Shown here one piece after another: positions 59,085 to 64,000 of a DNA stretch of 64,000 nt (position 1 is its first letter; the number at the start of each line of letters is the position of its first letter). The notes beneath the pieces were generated by a model. That model had not been told where the DNA came from. It saw nothing but the letters and a program-made list of their open reading frames with translations, and made no database searches. Origin of the DNA: Jiangella muralis (lineage in GTDB: Bacteria > Actinomycetota > Actinomycetes > Jiangellales > Jiangellaceae); assembly GCF_001270745.1 (NCBI RefSeq), contig NZ_LFXL01000030.1, positions 98,851 through 162,850 of the forward strand, written 5' to 3'. A program made the position numbers and the translations under genes.

Positions 59085-60080
59085 GTGACCGACGCTGCGA
59101 CACCGCAGGGCGTGCTGGGCCCGCTGACCGAGGCCGCGATCTTCCTCGTCGTCACGGTCGAGGAGGGTGGCGAGGACGTCGCGCGCGACCTGCTGGCCGA
59201 CCTGTCCGGGCTGACCCGCGCCGTCGGCTTCCGCGGCCCCGGCGACGGCCTGACCTGCGTCGCCGGCATCGGCGCCGCCGCTTGGCCCCGGGTCGTCGGC
59301 GACGAGCCGCCGTCCGGGCTGCACCCGTTCCAGGAGGTCGCCGGCGCCCGGCACACCGCGCCCGCCACCCCCGGCGACCTGCTGTTCCACCTGCGCGCCC
59401 GACGCATGGACCTCTGCTTCGAGCTGGCGACGCTGATCACCGGGCGGCTGGCCGGCGCGGTCACCGTCGTCGACGAGGTGCACGGGTTCCGCTACTTCGA
59501 CCAGCGCGACCTCCTCGGCTTCGTCGACGGGACGGAGAACCCGACCGGCGCGGCCGCCGCTGCCGCCGTCCTCTCCGACGAGCCCGGGTTCGAGGGCGGC
59601 AGCTACGTCGTCGTGCAGAAGTACGTGCACGACATGGACGCCTGGAACGCGCTGCCGGTCGAGGAGTAGGAGCGGGTCATCGGCCGCCGCAAGCTCTCCG
59701 ACGTCGAACTGTCCGACGCCGAGCAGCCGGCGAACTCGCACGTCGCGCTCACCACCATCGTCGACGACGACGGCGAGGAGCGCGAGATCCTGCGCGACAA
59801 CATGCCGTTCGGGCAGCCCGGCGGCGGCGAGTTCGGCACCTACTTCATCGGCTACGCCGCGCACCCCGACGTCATCGAGCAGATGCTGGACAACATGTTC
59901 ATCGGCCGGCCGCCGGGCAACCACGACCGCATCCTCGACTTCTCCGTCGCGGTCACCGGCGGCCTGTTCGCCGTCCCCACGGTCGATGCCCTCGACGGCC
60001 TAGCCGACCCACCGAGCCCGACGCCCGCGACCGACGGCAGCCTGAACGTCGGCAGTCTCAAGAGGAGCGACGCCTCATGA
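59085..60080 (+). pseudogene. dyp: DyP-type peroxidase, encapsulin cargo, split by in-frame TAG
   Basis: Codons 1-194 and 196-331 form one continuous DyP-type peroxidase of the DypB group, interrupted by TAG at 59667-59669 in frame. Homologues usually have Gln there (VEE-Q-ERVIGRRK), so a C-to-T change explains it. The distal D148 (GFVDGTENP) is before the stop; the proximal heme ligand H219 (NSHVAL), R237 and N239 (LRDNMPF) are after it, as is the encapsulin targeting tail DGSLNVGSLKRSDAS. The 194-aa product would lack heme binding and targeting. The restored frame ends in an ATGA overlap with the encapsulin gene. Confidence 0.82.
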
Positions 60081-60937
60081 ACAACTCTTCTTCTCCCTTG
60101 CAGGACTCGTTGCCGCCTGGGACCTCGCGGTCGGCTCGAGGGAACCTACACCGCGAACTCGCGCCCGTCTCGGCGGCCGCCTGGGCCGACATCGAGGCCG
60201 AGGCGCGCCGCACGTTCGTCCAGTACGTCGCCGCCCGCCGCGTCGTCGACGTCATCGGCCCGGGCGACGGCGTCCTGCACGGGGTCGGCACCGGGCACCT
60301 GCGCCGGCTCGACGCGCCCGGCGACGGCGTGCTGGCGCGCAGCCGCGAGGTGAAGCCGGTGGTCGAGCTGCGCGTCCCCTTCACCGTCGACCGCCAGGCC
60401 GTCGACGACGTCGAGCGCGGCGCCAAGGACGCCGACTGGCAGCCGGTGAAGGACGCGGCGAAGCGCATCGCGTACGCCGAGGACCGCGCCATCGTGGCCG
60501 GCTTCGCCGCGGCCGGCATCGAGGGCATCGTGGCCGGCACCACCAACACCCCGATCGCCCTGCCCGGCGACGTCCGCGACCTCCCCGACGTCGCCGCCCA
60601 CGCCCTCACCACCCTCCGCCTCGCCGGCGTCGGCGGCCCGTACAGCCTGCTGCTGTCGGCGGACGTGTACACGGCGGTCGAGGAGACCACCGACCACGGC
60701 TACCCGATCCGCGAGCACGTCGCCCGCGTCCTGCACGACGGCGAGATCGTCTTCGCCCCCGCCATCGACGGCGGCCTGCTGCTCTCGGCCCGCGGCGGCG
60801 ACTATGAACTGCACCTCGCCCAGGACCTCTCCATCGGCTACCTCTCCCACGACGACGACACCGTCCAGCTCTACTTCGAGGAGGCCTTCACCTTCCTCGT
60901 CCAGACCGGCGAATCCGGCGTCGCGCTGGAGAGCTAG
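60077..60937 (+). CDS. enc: Encapsulin shell protein (HK97-fold, linocin M18 family)
   Basis: 286 aa from the ATG at 60077, overlapping the DyP stop. Family blocks are NLHRELAPVSAAAWADIE, YVAARRVVDVIGP, LSADVYTAVEETTDHGYPI, DYELHLAQDLSIGYLSHDDD and the C-terminal YFEEAFTFLVQT. It forms a nanocompartment around a DyP-type peroxidase cargo. Canonical proteins begin MNNLHRELAP; here 20 residues (4-23, DNA 60086-60145, Ser/Pro-rich and lower in GC) are inserted between MNN and LHREL. The N-terminal helix faces the shell interior where cargo tails dock, so the insertion may affect loading. Confidence 0.92.
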   Translation: MNNSSSPLQDSLPPGTSRSARGNLHRELAPVSAAAWADIEAEARRTFVQYVAARRVVDVIGPGDGVLHGVGTGHLRRLDAPGDGVLARSREVKPVVELRVPFTVDRQAVDDVERGAKDADWQPVKDAAKRIAYAEDRAIVAGFAAAGIEGIVAGTTNTPIALPGDVRDLPDVAAHALTTLRLAGVGGPYSLLLSADVYTAVEETTDHGYPIREHVARVLHDGEIVFAPAIDGGLLLSARGGDYELHLAQDLSIGYLSHDDDTVQLYFEEAFTFLVQTGESGVALES

Positions 60938-61003
60938 GACGGTTATCCACAGCCTGGCCTTTCAGCCGCGCGGTGCTGCCGGGTGAGTGCCTAGACTGAT
61001 CCC

Positions 61004-61237
61004 ATGACGGACCGGGCCGAGGAACTGTTGCGCGCAGCGCTTGCGCTGCCCCGCGGCGACCGTGCCGACGTCGCGGCCGAACTGCTGGCGAGCCTCGATG
61101 AGTCCGGCGACGCGGATCGACCGGGCGTCGAAGCCGCCTGGGCTCGCGAGATCGAACGGCGAGCACGTCGCGTGCTCGCGGGTGAGTCCAGCGCCGACGA
61201 CTGGGGCGCCGTCCGCGCTCGCCTCAGCGACCGTTGA
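61004..61237 (+). CDS. Addiction-module antitoxin-like protein
   Basis: 77 aa, ATG at 61004. Its layout (ELLRAALALPRGDRADVAAELLASLDE, ending VEAAWAREIERRARRVLAGE and WGAVRARL) matches the short addiction-module component family that pairs with RelE/ParE-type toxins. It should be the DNA-binding or neutralising partner. A toxin start should overlap its stop, but only a broken remnant follows. It lies after the encapsulin gene with a 66-bp gap. Confidence 0.72.
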   Translation: MTDRAEELLRAALALPRGDRADVAAELLASLDESGDADRPGVEAAWAREIERRARRVLAGESSADDWGAVRARLSDR

Positions 61238-61317
61238 CCCGCAAGGCCCGGATCGAGCCGGAGGCCGGAGGCACCGTGCCAGCTACTGGCGCCGCGACCG
61301 GCCCGAGTCGTAAGCGG
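61234..61317 (+). pseudogene. Possible decayed RelE/ParE-type toxin remnant
   Basis: Directly after the antitoxin, a TTG at 61234 gives LTRKARIEPEA in the expected position of a toxin start. Shortly after, another frame gives RHRASYWRRDRPES and then a stop near 61313. Together they look like the N-terminus of a ParE-type toxin with a frameshift, with nothing recognisable after 61317. The rest to 61409 is non-coding. The match is short, so this is tentative. Confidence 0.3.
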
Positions 61318-61409
61318 CCAGGAATCGGGCCGGGCGTCGCAGGTGTCATCCGGCCGGGAGACCACCCCGGTCCTGGACGCCCACGACCGGGTGGTGCATC
61401 GTCGGAGGC

Positions 61410-62933
61410 ATGGAACACCCCGGCCACCACCACGCGCCCGACCACCCGCCCGCCGCGGCGCCGTTCCCGACCGACCCGGCCGGACTGCCCGAGGCCACCG
61501 CGCCCGCCACGCTCGAGCCCGGCGACGGCGACACCGTCGCCCTGACCATCGCGCCGGTGGCGAAGCGGCTGGACGGCGCCACCGTCCGCATGCTCGCCTA
61601 CAACGGCTCGATCCCCGGCCCGGCGCTGACCGTCCGCCAGGGCAGCGAGCTGACCGTCGACGTCGCGAACGAGGGCGACCTGGAGACGACGGTGCACTGG
61701 CACGGCCTGCGGCTGGACAACAGCAGCGACGGCGTCCCGGGCGACACGCAGGCGCCCATCGCCGTCGGCGGGCGGCACACGTACCGGCTGCGCTTCCCCG
61801 ACCCCGGCCTGTACTGGTACCACCCGCACGTGCGCGAGGACTACACCCAGGAGCTCGGCCTCTACGGCACCATCCTCGTCCGCCCCGCCGACGAGGACTA
61901 CTGGCCGCCCGCGCACCGCGACGTCGTGCTGACGCTGGACGACCTGCTGGTCGAGGACGGCCGCATCGCGCCGTTCAGCCCGGCCGAGACGACGCACGCG
62001 GCCATGGGGCGGTTCGGCAACGTGTACCTCACCGGCGGCGAACAGGCCCCGGCGCTGACGGCGGACGCCGGCGAGGTGGTGCGGTTCTGGCTGGTCGACA
62101 CCGCCAACACGCGAGTGTTCGACGTGCGGGTGCCGGGCGCGCGGATGAAGCTGGTCGGCGGCGACTCCGGCCGCGTCGAGCACGACGAGTTCGTCGACGG
62201 CGTGCTGGTCTCGCCGTCCGAGCGGGCCGTCGTCGACGTGCTGTTCCCGGCGCCGGGCGAGTACGCGCTGGAGCACCACACCCCCGTCGGCACGCACCGG
62301 CTGGCGACGGTGACGGTCGGCGCCACGCCGGCCACGCCGGACCTCACCGCGCGGTTCGAGACTCTCGGCGGCGCGCCCGACCTCGCCGCCGAGCGGGCCG
62401 GGCTGGGCCCGTGGCTCGCGGCCGAGCCGGACGAGGTGCTGTCGTTCATCGCCGAGCTGACCATGGGCGAGGGCGGCCACGGCGGCCACCACGAGCACCA
62501 TGGCCACGACAGCCATGACGGCCTCAGCGCGACCGCCGACGGCATCGAGTGGGAGGACGAGATGGCGGGGATGAACCGCGCCTCGACCAACGCCACCGTC
62601 ACCTGGCGCATCGTCGACCCGGCCACCGGCGGCGAGCCGGACTGGCGCTTCACCGTCGGCCAGCGGGTGAAGATCCGGCTGGTCAACGAGCTGGAGTCGG
62701 ACCACCCGATGCAGCACCCGTTCCACCTGCACGGCGCCGGCCGGTTCCTCGTCCTCGCCCGCGACGGCGCCACCGAGCCGAACCTGGTGTGGAAGGACAC
62801 CGTGCTGGTCCGCACCGGCGAGACCGTCGACATCCTGTTCGACCTGACCAACCCGGGCCGCTGGATGGCGCACTGCCACATCGCCGAGCACCTGGAGAGC
62901 GGCATGATGTTCAGCTTCACCGTCGACGCCTGA
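61410..62933 (+). CDS. Multicopper oxidase
   Basis: 507 aa, ATG at 61410. All four copper motifs are present: HWHGL, WYHPH, HPFHLHG and HCHIAEHLESGM, giving the T1 and the trinuclear T2/T3 sites. The last motif has a C-terminal Met typical of T1 axial ligands. A His-rich insert (GGHHEHHGHDSHDG, about residues 354-367) may bind extra copper, and a shorter His cluster occurs at the N-terminus. No signal peptide is visible, so it may be cytoplasmic or exported by an unrecognised route. It likely oxidises phenolics or metals. Confidence 0.92.
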   Translation: MEHPGHHHAPDHPPAAAPFPTDPAGLPEATAPATLEPGDGDTVALTIAPVAKRLDGATVRMLAYNGSIPGPALTVRQGSELTVDVANEGDLETTVHWHGLRLDNSSDGVPGDTQAPIAVGGRHTYRLRFPDPGLYWYHPHVREDYTQELGLYGTILVRPADEDYWPPAHRDVVLTLDDLLVEDGRIAPFSPAETTHAAMGRFGNVYLTGGEQAPALTADAGEVVRFWLVDTANTRVFDVRVPGARMKLVGGDSGRVEHDEFVDGVLVSPSERAVVDVLFPAPGEYALEHHTPVGTHRLATVTVGATPATPDLTARFETLGGAPDLAAERAGLGPWLAAEPDEVLSFIAELTMGEGGHGGHHEHHGHDSHDGLSATADGIEWEDEMAGMNRASTNATVTWRIVDPATGGEPDWRFTVGQRVKIRLVNELESDHPMQHPFHLHGAGRFLVLARDGATEPNLVWKDTVLVRTGETVDILFDLTNPGRWMAHCHIAEHLESGMMFSFTVDA

Positions 62934-62938
62934 CGCGG

Positions 62939-63856
62939 CTACCGCGGCACCGTGAACACGTCGACCAGCGCGCCGGACTGGTCGATCGCCCGCCCGACCA
63001 GGCGGTCGGCGTAGACCAGCAGGTCCACGTAGTGCAGGGTGGACGAACTGACGGCGGTGAAGCCGGCCTGGCCGGTGGGCCGCAGCTTCGCGCCCGCCCC
63101 CGACACCACGTAGACGACGCCGTCCAGCACGTCCGAGCGCTGGTAGTCGTGGTCGTGGCCGGCCAGCACCAGCGGCACGTCGTACTCGTCGAACAGCGGC
63201 ACCCAGTCGGCCCGCACCCGCGGGTCCGAGCCGTGCTGCCCGGCCGAGTAGGGCGGCCGGTGCAGCGCGACGACGGTCCACGTGCCCGCCGGCTGCGGCG
63301 CCGCCAGCCGCTCCTTCAGCCAGGCCGTCTGCGCCGCGTCGCCGGTGCGCTCGGTGTCGAGGACGAGCACCCGCACCGGGCCGACCCGCTGCTCGTACCA
63401 GGCGTCGTCGCGGCCGAGCGCCGCCATGATCTGGGTCTGCTCGTCACTCTCGTAGTCGTGGTTGCCGAGCACCGGCAGCAGCGGCACGCCGTCGTCGAGC
63501 AGCGGCGCGAACGGCTCGGTGACGGCGTCGTCGACCCGCGCGGCGTCGCCGTCCTCGTAGACGAGGTCGCCCAGCAGCAGCACCGCGTCGTATCCGCCAC
63601 CGCCGCGGTCCGCCTGCGACACCATCTCCGCGACGGTGGCCCGCTCGGCCGCGTCGCCGGTCCCGGTGTCACCGGCGACGGCGATGCGCGCCAGCGGGTC
63701 GTCGGTCACCGGTGGCGCCGGCTCCCCCGCCACCGCGGCCGGCGCCGGGTCGGACGGCGGTCCCAGCACCAGCCGCACCCCGACGACGCCCGCCACCACC
63801 AGCAACGTGGCGACGACGGCGTAGCCCAGCAACCTGCGCCCCGGCACGTGGTGCAC
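62939..63856 (-). CDS. Membrane-anchored or secreted metallophosphoesterase
   Basis: 305 aa from a GTG at 63856 (GTG 63847 possible). One N-terminal helix (LLGYAVVATLLVVAGVVGVRLVL) anchors or exports it. The calcineurin-like motifs are present: GDTGTGD, LLGDLVYEDGD, GNHDYESD, ALHRPPY and AGHDHDYQR. These coordinate two metals. It resembles purple acid phosphatase-like or phosphodiesterase proteins. It converges on the multicopper oxidase gene with a 5-bp gap. Confidence 0.9.
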   Translation of the reverse strand: MHHVPGRRLLGYAVVATLLVVAGVVGVRLVLGPPSDPAPAAVAGEPAPPVTDDPLARIAVAGDTGTGDAAERATVAEMVSQADRGGGGYDAVLLLGDLVYEDGDAARVDDAVTEPFAPLLDDGVPLLPVLGNHDYESDEQTQIMAALGRDDAWYEQRVGPVRVLVLDTERTGDAAQTAWLKERLAAPQPAGTWTVVALHRPPYSAGQHGSDPRVRADWVPLFDEYDVPLVLAGHDHDYQRSDVLDGVVYVVSGAGAKLRPTGQAGFTAVSSSTLHYVDLLVYADRLVGRAIDQSGALVDVFTVPR

Positions 63857-64000
63857 GCTACCCCCACCTCGCCCCGCCCCGCCCCCGCCGATTCCACGTT
63901 GATCTTGGAGATATTGGCGGAATCCGGTGGCTTTTGCCCGGCGGATTCCATCGGTCGTAGCAACGCCTGGTGGAAGGTGTTGTCCGATGCCGAAGGTGTT
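63857..64000. other. Right-end intergenic DNA, possible start of a new gene
   Basis: Contains GGAATCC and GGATTCC arms (63919-63951) that could pair, in an AT-richer stretch. The last bases include an ATG at about 63987 (MPKV) that runs off the window. Nothing can be identified from so short a piece. Confidence 0.3.

Noticed and set aside
59667..59669. TAG as pyrrolysine or programmed recoding
   Set aside because: No pyl genes are visible and the position is Gln in homologues, one base away; mutation or sequence error is simpler, though read-through was not excluded.
60077..60937. HK97-fold protein as part of a prophage
   Set aside because: It is a linocin/encapsulin-type shell with a DyP cargo gene; no terminase, portal or tail genes are nearby.

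Overview
The window is very GC-rich, with GTG and occasional TTG starts, dense GTGA/ATGA stop-start overlaps, several predicted leaderless promoters, and regulators of the SigE-ECF, IclR, Lrp, SoxR and MerR types. It is chromosomal DNA of a high-GC actinobacterium; the genus cannot be fixed from the sequence. No rRNA, tRNA, CRISPR array, phage module or transposase gene was seen.

Region 1 (1-16155) is a catabolic island built almost entirely of ring-opening and amide-cleaving hydrolases. Two minus-strand operons carry parallel gene sets: a chlorohydrolase/deaminase-type amidohydrolase, a dihydroorotase/hydantoinase-type amidohydrolase and an M20 amidase. They are completed by a PyrE-like phosphoribosyltransferase and MmgE/PrpD (operon 7446-1475), or by an NTF2-like protein and a luciferase-like flavin monooxygenase (operon 14935-9345). 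A second NTF2-like gene with DUF1028, an isoaspartyl-dipeptidase-like gene and a beta-lactamase-fold hydrolase lie alongside. All transcription units are fronted by the same operator, TGTAATCnGATTACA or a close variant (four copies), so they look like one regulon. The logic (deaminate, open a cyclic ureide or imide, remove carbamoyl or amide groups) points to an N-heterocycle or cyclic-ureide pathway whose substrate is unknown. Neither its transporter nor its regulator is in the window. This is the best candidate for an undescribed system.

Region 2 (16142-20163) holds a fused indolepyruvate:ferredoxin oxidoreductase and a divergent Lrp/AsnC regulator. Region 3 (20185-29522) is a glycan-use locus: a 1355-aa secreted GH71/GH99-like protein with several beta-sandwich modules, a lipoprotein and two permeases of a CUT1 sugar ABC importer, a cytoplasmic WbsX/GH99-like enzyme and a divergent AraC regulator. 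Region 4 (29584-33035) has a GNAT enzyme, SoxR with a good SoxR box driving an MFS exporter, and an alpha/beta hydrolase.

Region 5 (33874-42088) is an oligopeptide-type ABC operon ending in a cupin and a threonine-synthase-like PLP enzyme, preceded by an ArsR-type regulator. Its binding protein appears circularly permuted. Region 6 (42197-57232) is mixed housekeeping and accessory genes: SGNH hydrolase, methyltransferase, small alarmone synthetase, MerR/SDR pair, an orphan iron-siderophore lipoprotein under an iron box, SulP, small membrane proteins, a GH114-like lipoprotein, a sugar-acid dehydratase/SDR/ADH/IclR cluster and a PQQ-type sugar dehydrogenase.

Region 7 (57372-64000) has a SigE-type sigma factor with an odd soluble-looking anti-sigma partner, an encapsulin operon whose DyP peroxidase cargo is broken by an in-frame TAG and whose shell protein carries a 20-residue N-terminal insertion, an orphan antitoxin, a multicopper oxidase and a metallophosphoesterase. 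Three copies of a noncoding inverted-repeat element (8763, 33360, 46325) are scattered between the regions.
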